From assembly GCA_029834535.1 (NCBI GenBank), contig JAQMWT010000108.1:1-31207 (forward strand): a stretch of DNA of 31,207 bases, in the 5' to 3' direction. The notes beneath the pieces are model-generated. The model ran no database searches, had not been told where the DNA came from, and saw nothing but the letters and a program-made list of their open reading frames with translations. The stretch is from Chrysophaeum taylorii (taxonomy: Eukaryota > Sar > Pelagophyceae > Pelagomonadales > Pelagomonadaceae). The translations under genes were made by a program, and so were the position numbers. Of this stretch, positions 1 to 9,533 are shown in pieces (position 1 is the stretch's first letter; each line of letters begins with the position of its first letter).

Positions 1-516
1 CAACCGCCCTCTTGCCGCATCTGGTCATCTCTGGCCACCTTCCCGGCGCCACCGTCTGCTTGCCACGCCCCCGGCGCGCATCTGCCTAACGTCCTTCAGG
101 GCCGCCCGCTCCCTCCCTGACAACCGCCGTCCCGCCACACGTGAGCCTCGGACCGCGATTGTGCGCTCCCGTGCGATCCGGACACACGCCTGCGTCTCCT
201 ATCGGAAAGACCAAAGACTCAATTATATCGCCGTGCTCTTGCATTCGCACCATTCCCGCCCATTCCGCGAGGCATGGGCGAGCGCAATGCCGAGGTGTGT
301 TCATGTTTGAAAGACGCCACTTCCCGAAACGCCTCGTGACCGTCGCCCCTCCTTTGGTACATGCGAGCTTCACAGCCTACTTCTTCTTCGGCAGCACCAC
401 GAGGCGGCGGCCCTTCCTTCGGGCGAGCACCACGAGCCGGCGCCCGTCGTGCCCGACGTGCTCACTGACCGCTTTACACCACCGCCTTATCGCTGCAGGC
501 GTTACGACCTCCTCAT
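1..516 (+). other. Unassigned GC-rich leader upstream of LINE copy 1
   Basis: No frame stays open here with a recognisable domain. Around 430-515 one reading frame gives a proline-rich stretch (VPDVLTDRFTPPPYR) that could be a frameshifted continuation of the retroelement protein starting near 517. In the frame used at 517 a TGA stands at 466-468. The piece is best read as a decayed 5' part of LINE copy 1. It could also be older host DNA. I see no convincing zinc finger or promoter. Confidence 0.3.
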
Positions 517-984
517 GTGGACGGCTACCTCCACGACGTGACTCCGCGTGCACTCCCAATGTACGCTCACGACGCCCCCCGACGATTACGCGGTGACGCA
601 CTTCGTGCATTGCGACTCGCCGAATCTGGCGACCTCTCTCGGGCGTGCCGTATTCTCACCAGCCTGGGCATCGCCGACCCATGCCACCCAGACGTCATGC
701 GCCAACTCGTGTCCAAACATCCTGCTCGCAAGGAGGACCTTCACACTTTCCCCAACCTCCCGCAAGGGCTCGCCACACTCTCGGTCGCCCTGCGTGAAAC
801 TTACCGCACGCTCCGGCCGAAGGCTGGTGTGGGCCCCGACCAGTGCCGCAATGAATTCCTCTCCGTTTTCGCCCAGCCCTTCCCGAGCAACGTCAAGGCA
901 CGCTCGGCGATGGACAAAATCGACAACCTTGAGACCTTGTTCGTTCGTGGAGCTCTTCCTGACTGGTATTACTTCATCAACTAA
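517..984 (+). pseudogene. LINE copy 1, pre-RT segment of the ORF
   Basis: The reading frame gives the typical region just upstream of a non-LTR reverse transcriptase: an LRLAESGDLSRA helix, then LTSLGIA, a KHPARKEDL segment, and LRPKAGVGPDQCRNEFL. These match the 'alrlae-G-lskA ... l-kHP ... GpdGl-pe-l' pattern of R2/CRE/Dualen-like elements (family knowledge). The frame is open from about 469. No ATG begins it, so the N-terminus is uncertain. It ends artificially at 984 because a 371-bp repeat interrupts the codons for WYYFI. Removing that insert and one 13-bp duplicate (967-979 / 1351-1363) lets the frame continue as WYYFITTTVTLIPLVK into the RT domain. The retroelement ORF was therefore continuous before the insertion. 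Confidence 0.8.
967..979. repeat. 13-bp target-site duplication (left)
   Basis: TATTACTTCATCA occurs here and again at 1351-1363, exactly flanking the 371-bp insert. This is a direct observation. A perfect 13-bp direct duplication is typical of target-primed (LINE-mobilised) insertion. Confidence 0.9.
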
Positions 985-1350
985 ACTAACTAACTAACTT
1001 CAGACCTCTCCCGAGCATGGGAGCCAGGCCGGACCGACAGGAGCCAGTCCGGAATCACGGGCCTGTAGACGAGGGGCGCCGAAAGGTGGGTCGGCGGAGA
1101 GTGATCATCAAGCTTGTCGCCATGCGACGAGGAGACCGCGATGTGACTGACAACCAACTCGTCGATAACCTTCCGTCTTCGCCCCCCGGCCATACCCCGC
1201 CCCACTGCGAACGTTCCGGCTGCCAACCGGCCCGCCCGAGAGGCGAATAGGTGCCAACCTATGCCGGGAGGGCGGATGCCCTCGCAAGGCTCAGGATTCA
1301 TGAGGCACCGTCCTCCATAGCAACCATGCGGTCGGCGATCAGGGTAAGGA
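980..1350 (-). mobile_element. SINE-like / truncated non-LTR repeat, copy S1
   Basis: A 371-bp insert flanked by a perfect 13-bp duplication. On the plus strand it starts with a (CTAA)n run and ends in GGGTAAGGA. The tail-like run suggests the element reads on the minus strand and ends in (TTAG)n. Copies S2 (10174-10541) and S3 (12621-12977) share the whole body, and a 38-bp piece is at 9785-9822. In S1 and S2 the minus strand keeps an open frame of about 100 codons (MNPEPCEGIRPPG... to ...SHARERSEVS) whose stop lies in the tail, as if this were the 3' end of a LINE ORF. S3 breaks the frame with a 5-nt deletion. I saw no clear tRNA promoter boxes, so SINE versus truncated LINE stays open. Confidence 0.8.
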
Positions 1351-4025
1351 TATTACTTCATCACCACCACGGTAACCCTCATTCCGTTGGTAAAACGACG
1401 CGCCGCTAACGCTAACCAAGCACCTGACGTTCGACCTATCGGCATTGGCACCGTCCGCCGCCGTGCCACTGGACGGTGCCTTGCGCGTAGCCTCCACTCC
1501 GAGCTCTCTGAGGCACTGTACCCGATCAACGTTGCCGTCGGGGTCAAGGGCGGCCCCTCGCGCCTCGTCTTTGGCGTCCGCACCCACGCGGAGCAGTACC
1601 CCGACCAGGTCATCATCAAGCTGGACAAACGCAGCGCCTTCAACGAGCTCAAGCGCCGGACCGTCGTGGACAAACTCGCAAACCACGCCAACGCTAAGCT
1701 GCGTGCCTTTGGCCACTTTATGTTCAAGCAATTGCGGCCGGCATCCTGGGTGGCCCTCCACGGCCCCACCGGCCTCGATCGCGCCCCCTTCGACTCTCAA
1801 GAAGGCGGCCAGCAAGGCGACCCCACCTATCCACCGGCGTACTGTCTGGCAACGCATGACGCCGCACAGGCCCTTGACACCCGCTTACGTTCATGTGCCG
1901 GCTACGCCCGATTTGGCATGGACGACGGCGTCATCTCTGGTTCCCCTCGTGAGGTTGTCGACGCCCTCCTGCAGTACGCCCGCGACATCCAAGCTAGCGG
2001 CGAGGAGCTCCGCCTCGACAAGTGCGTGGCGTTCTGTCCGGCACTTGGCATGGGGCTTCTCGACCACCCCGATGTTCACGACCACGTCCAAGTTGCGCCT
2101 GACGGCACGCGTACTCTTGCTGGTATCCCCGTTGTCGCCGACGGCCTCGTAATCTACGGTGTGCCCATCGGCTCCCCCGGCCACGCCGGAGATGCCTATG
2201 TCGAAGCTACCTTGCAACGCGAGGTTGACGCTCAGGTGAGCTACATGAGCCGTATTCGCACCAAGCTCCAGAACGTCTCCCTCCACTGCATGTACTCGTT
2301 GGGCCGCTACTGCATCGCCCCGCGCATGGACTACATCGCGCAACACTGCTACCCCACCAATGCCTTGAGCGCGCTCCGCCGCTTCGACGTTGCCGTCCTC
2401 AGCTTCGTCGCCACAGCACTTGGCGCAGATCCGCGTCAGGTTTTTGACTCCACCGGCATCGTCCTCCAACGCCTCCGTCTTCCTGCTCGAAGTGGGGGTG
2501 GCGGCATTCGCTCCTGCGCCGACCTCAGCCCCGCCGCCTTTGTTGGCACGGCGGCCCAGGCCCTCCCACACCTCGTCGACCTTCGCGATCCTACGGGTGC
2601 CTTGGAGGTCCCTGGCTACCTCCCCCGCCTCGCCTCGGTCCTGGGTGCCACTTCTTTTCGCACAGGTAACGAGTTGCACCGTTGGCACCACCTCCTCGCA
2701 TCCGGTTGCCGCCTGGGGCGAGCACTCGAGACTGCGTGGGACGGACTTCGGGCTGATCTCCGTACCACGCTGGCTTCCCACGGCGGCGCTGGTTCCGGCG
2801 ACCCCGCCAACGTTCATCTCGTCGACGGTCCTCTCTCCCACGAATTCGTCTCCATGGGCGTCCTCGTCGACCCCACCATCTCGACACCCGTGCTCATACC
2901 CCAACTCCAGCGTGCTCTAACCTCCCAGCGCGAGACAGCTCGGGCCACTGCACTCCAGCGCCTTGCGGCCACCCTTCCCATCACCGAAGCACTTCGAGTA
3001 GCGGCGTCCTCATGGGATCGCTTCTCGACCACGTTCATCAGCTCGTGGCCCAGCTCTGGCCTTCAAATCCCCAACCGCTGCTGGGCTGAGATGTGTGCCC
3101 AGTACTTTGGCTACCCCTCTCCAGCTTGTTTGGGCCTCGTGGGCACTCGCATTCTGGGCACTGACGTCGTTCTCGACGCTCACGGCAAGGTGCTTCTCAC
3201 GCAGGCCAACCTTGTCAACCGCGGAGGAGCGCGGACCACCTGGCATGACGGCCAGCTCGACTGCGTCCACGGCAGCGTCAAAGAGGCCGGCATCCCAGCC
3301 CTGTCCGAGGTTTTCGGCATCTTTGCTGACGTCGTCGCCCTACCATTCGCACGCGCCTCTACGGCCGGTACCGAGGCAATCTCGCCCGACGTCAAGTCGT
3401 CCCAGACATCCTCACCACGCTCGACAACAAGGAGCAACTCTACGACATCAAAACCCTCGCTTGGGGTTCGTTGTACACCGCCCACGCCCTCCATCCCTCC
3501 CACCCGTCGCCTGTCGATCGGCGCGCAGCGCAAGTCCACTCCGAATACCTCGCTCACGCCCGCGGCATCGACGCCATCATCCCCCAGCCGGGTACAGCAC
3601 CACCGCCTGGCTTCTTGGGCCCTGTCGAACAGCGGCTACGTAGCTACGGCACCGTCGCCGGCCTCGTCTTTGGTGCCTTCGGTGAGGCCAGCGCGGCGTG
3701 CCACGCTCTCGCCCAAACATGCGCAGAGCGCATCGCTGCGCGAACCTGGGTGACAAGCGGCTGCGCCAACTTCACAGAGGCAAAGGCGGCCCAAACTCGC
3801 CGCATCTACCGTGAGTGGGGGATCGCCAACGCATTAGGCCGGGCTCGCTGTGCCCTCACCGCCCTCACCCATGTCGCCGCCTCGGGAAACCCCACCCAGG
3901 CCGCCCGATCCCAGCAGGACGTCACCCTTCGTCGCACATACGTCCGGCGGCAGCATGCGTACGACCTACGGGCGGGGCCCGTCCTCTCTTCGCCTGCCCC
4001 ACGCCTCGGCGATGACCCCGACTAG
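1351..4025 (+). pseudogene. LINE copy 1: reverse transcriptase and PD-(D/E)XK nuclease
   Basis: This is the protein of a non-LTR retrotransposon. RT motifs are visible in order: DVRPIGIG, motif A with catalytic Asp at KLDKRSAFNELK (1618-1653), motif B GEGGQQGDP-like (1801-1824), and motif C FGMDD (1909-1926), a variant of the usual YxDD with both aspartates kept. The C-terminal region has a TWHD/EAGIPALSE segment followed by PD (3402-3407) and D-I-K (3444-3452). This fits a restriction-like PD-(D/E)XK endonuclease as in R2-, CRE- and Dualen-type elements. I see no APE nuclease. A 1-nt deletion near 3341 (relative to copy 2) breaks the frame, which resumes to the TAG at 4023-4025. A run of about 36 bp at 3246-3285 differs strongly from copy 2. 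The gene is dead as it stands, but young. Confidence 0.85.
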
Positions 4026-4193
4026 GTCCCGCGTACTTATCTCCGCCCGTCAGGCACATCCCTCATACCCCACAAACCCACCCACATCCTTCATGCTCCC
4101 CACACACACCCCCCTCTTAGCAGTCGACATTTAAAGACAAACAGACTCCCCACACACACCCCCCTCTTAGCAGTCGACATTTAAAGACAAACA
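4026..4193 (+). mobile_element. LINE copy 1 3' UTR and duplicated 3' end
   Basis: After the stop come C-rich, T-poor sequence, a (CA)n-(C)n stretch, CTCTTAGCAGTCGACATTT, AAAGACA and a short AACA/GACA tail. The terminal 48 bp (4096-4143) is repeated with a 50-bp period at 4146-4193. That is either a second, severely 5'-truncated insertion into the tail or template switching at the 3' end. The same 3' end appears at 9598-9632, 9634-9865 (reversed, in pieces) and 22778-22928. Confidence 0.7.
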
Positions 4194-4977
4194 AGTGCAG
4201 GCCAGTAAGTTCACCTAGTCCCAATCTCTAACCCCAGCTCTAAAAACCCCAGTAAGCTCACTTGGTCCCAGTAAGTTCACCTGGTCACTAAGTCCACCTA
4301 GTCCCAATCTCAAACCCCAGTAAGTTCACCTGGTCCCAGTAAGTTCACCTACAGTGCGCGTGTAGACGCCGGGAGGGGGCTTATCGGTATTGCGCAGCAC
4401 GTGTGGGGTAGGGTGGAGTCGTCGACTCAGAAGAGGATATCCTCGGGGATGCCGATCGACAGAGAGCCACGTAGAGCTGGACGTGGCAGAAGACGGGCTT
4501 GGGAAAGGCCGACCTCGCGGGGCGTCTGGCCCTGGCTCTTGTTGATCGTTTGGCGTAGGCGGGCCTTAAGGGATACAGGTTGGAGGAGCCTCGGTGACAA
4601 CGACACGATCGATCATGTATCTGGTACCGTTGCAGTGGCCGTGCGACGGGTCGAGGTTGAGAAGACCTTAAACTCGCGCTCAAAGTCAGCATGCCGTTGG
4701 TTGTCAGGGAGTTCAAAACTCGACTGTAAAGAGCGAGGCGTCGTCTTCCGACCCAACCTAGTCGGCCGAAGAACTCCGACGCCTCGTCTCCGGGAAAAAA
4801 AGGCCGCGGTCATGCGCGCGTTGTCAGCATCGACAACATCGTTTCGACGGGGCGTGAGATTGGCGCGCTGAAAGAGCCGCAGCGGGTCTTGGAAATAGTC
4901 AGCGAGGTCGCTTTAGACGGCTTGGAGGATCAATGCCTGGCTCGCGGGCCTACCTGATCCTTACCCTAAATCGAGGG
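4191..4977 (-). mobile_element. Helitron-like fragment A (reverse)
   Basis: Starts ACAAGTGCAGGCC on the plus strand and ends CCTTACCCTAAATCGAGGGA. These are the same two boundaries, reverse-complemented, as in fragments B to F. On the minus strand it encodes, with several frameshifts, the last ~180 residues of a Helitron Pif1-like helicase, followed by a minisatellite built on AGGTGAACTTACTGG. Together with fragment B it forms an inverted repeat around 5024. It has no Rep (HUH) domain, so it is not autonomous. Confidence 0.75.
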
Positions 4978-5060
4978 ACGAAACAGACAAGCAAACAGAC
5001 AAACAAACATCTGTCGATCCTAACTACTAATCGACAGATGTTTGTCTGTTTGTTTGTTTG
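4978..5060. repeat. Short palindrome joining Helitron fragments A and B
   Basis: The left side (to 5018, ...ACATCTGTCGAT) and the right side (from 5030, ATCGACAGATGT...) are reverse complements, with mixed TTTG/TCTG runs extending the pairing and about 11 nt between them. Both halves match the LINE 3' end (AACA/GACA tail followed by ATCTGTCGATTAGTAGT), one on each strand. The inversion centre therefore consists of two LINE tails facing each other. The hairpin could form a cruciform. Confidence 0.75.
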
Positions 5061-5127
5061 TCCTTCGATTTAGGGTAAGGATCAGGTAGGCGCGAGAGTG
5101 AGGATCAGGTAGGAGCGAGAGCCAGAC

Positions 5128-5690
5128 AGTGATCCTCCAAGCCGTCTACGGCGACCTCGCAGACTATTTCCACGACCCGCGGCGGCTCTTTCAGCGCGCC
5201 ATTCTCACGCCCCGTCGAAACGATGTTGTCGATGCTGACAACGCGCGCATGACCGCGGCCTTTTTTTCCCGGAGACGAGGCGTCGGAGTTCTTTTCGGCT
5301 GACTAGGCTGGGTCGGAAGACGACGCCTCGCTCTTTACAGTAGAGTTTTCAACTCCCTGACAACCAACGGCATGCTGACTTTGATCGCGAGCTTAAAGTC
5401 TTCGCAACCTCGACCCGTCGCACGGCCACTGCAACGGTACCAGATACATGATCGATCGTGTCGTTGTCACCGAGGCTCCTCCGACCTGTATCCCTTAAGG
5501 CCCGCCTACGCCAAACGATCAACAAGAGCCAGGGCCAGACGCCCCGCGAGGTCGGCGTCCTCTCGCCCAAACCCGTCTTCTGCCACGTCCAGCTCTACGT
5601 GGCTCCCTGTCGATCGGCAACCCCGAGGATATCCTCTTCTGAGTCGACGACTCCACCCTACCCCACACGTACTGCGCAATACCGATAAGC
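5128..5690 (+). pseudogene. Helitron Pif1-like helicase C-terminus (remnant in fragment B)
   Basis: Read across frameshifts this gives landmark segments of Helitron helicases in the right order. First is ILQAVYGDLADYFHDP with RAILTPRRNDVVDADN. Next come a PGDEASEFFSAD motif, NSLTTNGM, and LRNLDPSHGHCNGTRYMIDR (canonical: LRNLDP-GLCNGTRL). Last are QTINKSQGQTPREVGV and PVFCHVQLYVAL (canonical: TINKSQGQT...HGQLYVALSR). The ATP-binding Walker A and all upstream domains are absent. Stops and frame changes occur between the segments, so no protein is made. The same remnant is in fragments A, C, D, E and F. Identification rests on these motifs and is firm. Confidence 0.85.
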
Positions 5691-5715
5691 CCCCTCCCGG
5701 CGTCTACACGCGCAC

Positions 5716-6036
5716 TATAGGTAACTTACTGGACCAGGTGAACTTACTGGAACCAGGTGAACTTACTGAGGTTAGAGATTGGGACTAGGTGAACTTAGTG
5801 ACCAGGTGAACTTACTGAGACCAAGTGTGAACTTACTGGGGCTTTTAGAGTAAACTCAAAGCTTAGCGGCGTGTGCGGATCAAAGCAGCTTTGATTGGCG
5901 GGGGTGAGAGCGACGAGCTCGCAGGAGAGTGGGGTGAGTGTGGGTTTACGCCGAACTTACTGGGGTTAGAGAATGGGTTTACGCCGAATTTACTGGGGTT
6001 AGAGATTGGGACTAGGTGAACTTACTGGCCTGCACT
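5716..6036 (+). repeat. Minisatellite (AGGTGAACTTACTGG family) in fragment B
   Basis: Imperfect direct repeats of AGGTGAACTTACTGGGACC and variants such as GGTTAGAGATTGGGACT. Equivalent arrays are at 4197-4356 and 21810-22143 (reversed), 12318-12620 with 12978-13060, 13875-14186 and 14908-15050. The repeats abut each other with no unique spacers. The array always lies 3' of the helicase remnant, so it is part of the element. Confidence 0.8.
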
Positions 6037-6039
6037 TGT

Positions 6040-6110
6040 TAGTAGTTAAAGAAGAAGACAGACAGACAGACAAACAAACAGACAAACATCTGTCGATTAG
6101 TAGTTAGGAC
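6040..6110 (+). repeat. LINE 3' tail fragment with GACA/AACA microsatellite
   Basis: GAAGAAGACAGACAGACAGA followed by AACA units and ending ATCTGTCGATTAGTAGTTAGG. This matches the end of the LINE 3' tail at 22900-22928. It ends directly at the truncated 5' end of LINE copy 2. Confidence 0.6.
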
Positions 6111-6196
6111 TTCATCACCACCACGGTAACCCTCATTCAGTTGGTAAAACGACGCGCCGCTGACGCTAACCAAGCACCTGACGTTCGACCTATCGG

Positions 6197-6937
6197 AACG
6201 ACGCGGAGGCGAACGACGGACCGACGAGCGTGAACGAGTCGGCGAAGAGTATCTCCTGGTCGGCGTCGGCGGCCAGGAGGGCCTCGAGCGCGGTGGCAAT
6301 GATGCTGAACATGACGCGCTCCGCAAAGGGCGGCGTCGGCTTTGCCGTCGTCGTCGCGAGGGGGAGCGGCGACCGCCTGCGACGCGCCAACTCGGACAGC
6401 CTCAGTCCGATCGATTTTGGGACCGCGGGTTCGCTCGATTGCGCGGTACAGAGTCTCCGCTCCCGCGTCGCACGCGTCGTGGCGGTCCAGCGCAAAGCCC
6501 TCAGAAGCCGCGACAACGAGCTTTGTCTCGCGATCGACGGTCGCCGAACCGGAAAACGGCCCGGCCGACCACCGGCGCCCGGTCGGCGCGACCGGTTCGA
6601 GACCCACGCGCACCAGGGCGCGCGCCGGGGCCCAGGCCTCCCCGGTGTGCGTGCCCGAGTACCGGGTCGTGAACAACATGCGCCGCTCTCTCCCAGAATT
6701 GTCGTCGGCAAACCGCGCGTCGCTGATCTCGAGCGCGAACGACCCCGGGCAAGCGCGCCGTAGCGACCCCACAAACTCCGTCTGGAGGAACCGCCGCTTC
6801 ATCAGTTTCGACCGACCGCTCGCCCCCTCGAACTCAAAGTTTGGAGCAAGCAACGACGGTGCCTTTTCCCCAAAATCCATCCTCGCGAACCGCTCGGCGC
6901 ATTCCAGGAGCTCGCCGTCGCTCCCGACCTCCACCGT
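6197..6937 (-). pseudogene. Captured NTF2/SnoaL-like gene fragment inside LINE copy 2
   Basis: This 741-bp segment is absent from copy 1, where TATCGG joins CATTGG directly. On the minus strand it reads as real protein: LLAPNFEFEG early, a hydrophobic/aromatic core, then YSGTHTGEAW and later PTGRRW, with a beta-rich tail ending EGFALDR. The pattern of an APNFEFEG start, G-T-H-T-G and PTGRR, is characteristic of SnoaL/NTF2-like small alpha+beta-barrel domains (family knowledge). The reading frame is open for about 170 residues. A further stretch (FAERVMFSIIATALEALLAAD, in pieces) appears in another frame, so one frameshift is likely. No flanking duplication is visible. It looks like host coding sequence, without introns. 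Its precise function is unknown. Confidence 0.6.
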
Positions 6938-9533
6938 CATTGGCACCGTCCGCCGCCGTGCCACTGGACGGTGCCTTGTGCGTAGCCTCCACTCCGAGCC
7001 CTCTGAGGCACTGTACCCGATCAACGTTGCCGTCGGGGTCAAGGGCGGCCCCTCGCCCATCGTCTTTGGCGTCCGCACCCACGCGGAGCAGTACCCCGAC
7101 CAGGTCATCATCAAGCTGGACAAACGCAACGCCTTCAACGAGCTCAAGCGCCGGACCGTCGTGGACAAACTCGCAAACCACGCCAACGCTAAGCTGCGTG
7201 CCTTTGGCCACTTTATGTTCAAGCAATTGCGGCCGGCATCCTGGGTGGCCCTCCACGGCCCCACCGGCCTCGATCGCGCCCCCCTTCGACTCTCAAGAAG
7301 GCGGCCAGCAAGGCGACCCCACCTATCCACCGGCGTACTGTCTGGCAACGCATGACGCCGCACAGGCCCTTGACACCCGCTTACGTTCATGTGCCGGCTA
7401 CGCCCGATTTGGCATGGACGACGGCGTCATCTCTGGTTCCCCTCGTGAGGTTGTCGACGCCCTCCTGCAGTACGCCCGCGACATCCAAGCTAGCGGCGAG
7501 GAGCTCCGCCTCGACAAGTGCGTGGCGTTCTGTCCGGCACTTGGCATGGGGCTTCTCGACCACCCCGATGTTCACGACCACGTCCAAGTTGCGCCTGACG
7601 GCACGCGTACTCTTGCTGGTATCCCCGTTGTCGCCGACGGCCTCGTAATCTACGGTGTGCCCATCGGCTCCCCCGGACACGCCGGAGATGCCTATGTCGA
7701 AGCTACCTTGCAACGCGAGGTTGACGCTCAGGTGAGCTACATGAGCCGTATTCGCACCAAGCTCCAGAACGTCTCCCTCCACTGCATGTATTCGTTGGGC
7801 CGCTACTGCATCGCCCCGCGCATGGACTACATCACGCAACACTGCTACCCCACCAATGCCTTGAGCGCGCTCCGCCGCTTCGACGTTGCCGTCCTCAGCT
7901 TCGTCGCCACAGCACTTGGCGCAGATCCGCGTCAGGTTTTTGACTCCACCGGCATCGTCCTCCAACGCCTCCGTCTTCCTGCTCGAAGTGGGGGTGGCGG
8001 CATTCGCTCCTGCGCCGACCTCAGCCCCGCCGCCTTTGTTGGCACGGCGGCCCAGGCCCTCCCACACCTCGTCGACCTTCGCGATCCTACGGGTGCCGTG
8101 GAGGTCCCTGGCTACATCCCCCGCCTCGCCTCGGTCCTGGGTGCCACTTCTTTTCGCACAGGTAACGAGTTTTGCACCGTTGGCACCACCTCCTCGCATC
8201 CGGTTGCCGCCTGGGGCGAGCACTCGAGACTGCGTGGGACGGACTTCGGGCTGATCTCCGTACCACGCTGGCTTCCCACGGCGGCGCTGGTTCCGGCGAC
8301 CCCGCCAACGTTCATCTCGTCGACGGTCCTCTCTCCCACGAATTCGTCTCCATGGGCGTCCTCGTCGACCCCACCATCTCGACACCCGTGCTCATACCCC
8401 AACTCCAGCGTGCTCTAACCTCCCAGCGCGAGACAGCTCGGGCCACTGCACTCCAGCGCCTTGCGGCCACCCTTCCCATCACCGATGCACTTCGAGTAGC
8501 GGCGTCCTCATGGGATCGCTTCTCGACCACGTTCATCAGCTCGTGGCCCAGCTCTGCCCTTCAAATCCCCAACCGCTGCTGGGCTGAGATGTGTGCCCAG
8601 TACTTTGGCTACCCCTCTCCAGCTTGTTCGGGCCTCGTGGGCACTCGCATTCTGGGCACTGACGTCGTTCTCGACGCTCACGGCAAGGTGCTTCTCACGC
8701 AGGCCAACCTTGTCAACCGCGGAGGAGCGCGGACCACCTGGCACGACAGCTTGCTCGATTGCGCCCTCTCCACCATCAAAGAGGCCGGCATCCCAGCCCT
8801 GTCCGAGGTTTTCGGCATGTTTGCTGACGTCGTCGCCCCTTCCATTCGCACGCGCCTCTACGGCCGGTACCGAGGCAATCTCGCCCGACGCCAAGTCGTC
8901 CCAGACATCCTCACCACGCTCGACAACAAGGAGCAACTCTACGACATCAAAACCCTCGCTTGGGGTTCGTTGTACACCGCCCACGCCCTCCATCCCTCCC
9001 ACCCGTCGCCTGTCGATCGGCGCGCAGCGCAAGTCCACTCCGAATACCTCGCTCACGCCCGCGGCATCGACGCCATCATCCCCCAGCCGGGCACAGCACC
9101 ACCGCCTGGCTTCTTGGGCCCTGTCGAACAGCGGCTACGTAGCTACGGCACCGTCGCCGGCCTCGTCTTTGGTGCCTTCGGTGAGGCCAGCGCGGCGTGC
9201 CACGCTCTCGCCCAAACATGCGCAGAGCGCATCGCTGCGCGAACCTGGGTGGCAAGCGGCTGCGCCAACTTCACAGAGGCAAAGGCGGCCCAAACTCGCC
9301 GCATCTACCGTGAGTGGGGGATCGCCAACGCATTAGGCCGGGCTCGCTGTGCCCTCACCGCCCTCACCGCCCTCACCCATGTCGCCGCCTCGGGGAACCC
9401 CACCCAGGCCACCCGATCCCAGCAGGACGTCACCCTTCGTCGCACATACGTCCGGCGGCAGCATGCGTACGACCTACGGGCGGGGCCCGTCCTCTCTTCG
9501 CCTGCCCCACGCCTCGGCGATGACCCCGACTAG
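6938..9533 (+). pseudogene. LINE copy 2: reverse transcriptase and PD-(D/E)XK nuclease
   Basis: The same protein as in copy 1, from the RT N-terminal motif (IGTVRRRATGR) to the stop TAG at 9531-9533. RT motif A, motif B and the FGMDD catalytic box (7408-7422) are present. The nuclease PD (8901-8906) and D-I-K (8943-8951) are intact. Here the whole C-terminal third from about 8172 is one open frame, which shows the correct frame where copy 1 is broken. There are two frameshifts: an extra C in the run near 7280 and two extra T near 8170. A 9-bp GCCCTCACC unit is expanded at 9355-9380. The local sequence at 8743-8780 differs from copy 1 at about 11 of 36 positions. Confidence 0.85.

Larger units (their letters stand above)
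5061..6039 (+). mobile_element. Helitron-like fragment B
   Basis: Begins TCCTTCGATTTAGGGTAAGG and ends GGCCTGCACTTGT, the boundaries shared with fragments C to E. A short duplication (GGATCAGGTAGG-type unit, 5075-5120) follows the 5' boundary. The helicase remnant (about 5128-5690) comes next, then a minisatellite to 6036. TC at the 5' boundary fits Helitrons, but the 3' boundary lacks the classical hairpin plus CTRR. This could be a Helitron2/Helentron-type or degenerate end. Confidence 0.75.

Noticed and set aside
141..596. 151-codon frame at the left edge
   Set aside because: Low-complexity Arg/Ser/Thr content, overlaps the pre-RT frame, and no recognisable domain.
1060..1110. Hammerhead-like core (CTGTAGACGAG...CGAAAGG) in the short repeat
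   Set aside because: The CTGANGA box is not matched (extra bases) and no stem II or III pairing is evident; S2 and S3 do not improve the match.
1891..2904. Long antisense frames across the LINE copies (also 7387-8385)
   Set aside because: They mirror codon bias of the GC-rich RT gene, recur in both copies only because the copies are near-identical, and have no domain features.
4970..5070. Telomere-type TTTAGGG
   Set aside because: Only single units occur; there is no tandem array, so it is not a telomere or an interstitial telomeric tract.
6137..7390. A single 417-codon minus-strand gene
   Set aside because: Its ends are antisense to LINE coding sequence; only the middle (6197-6937) is foreign and protein-like.
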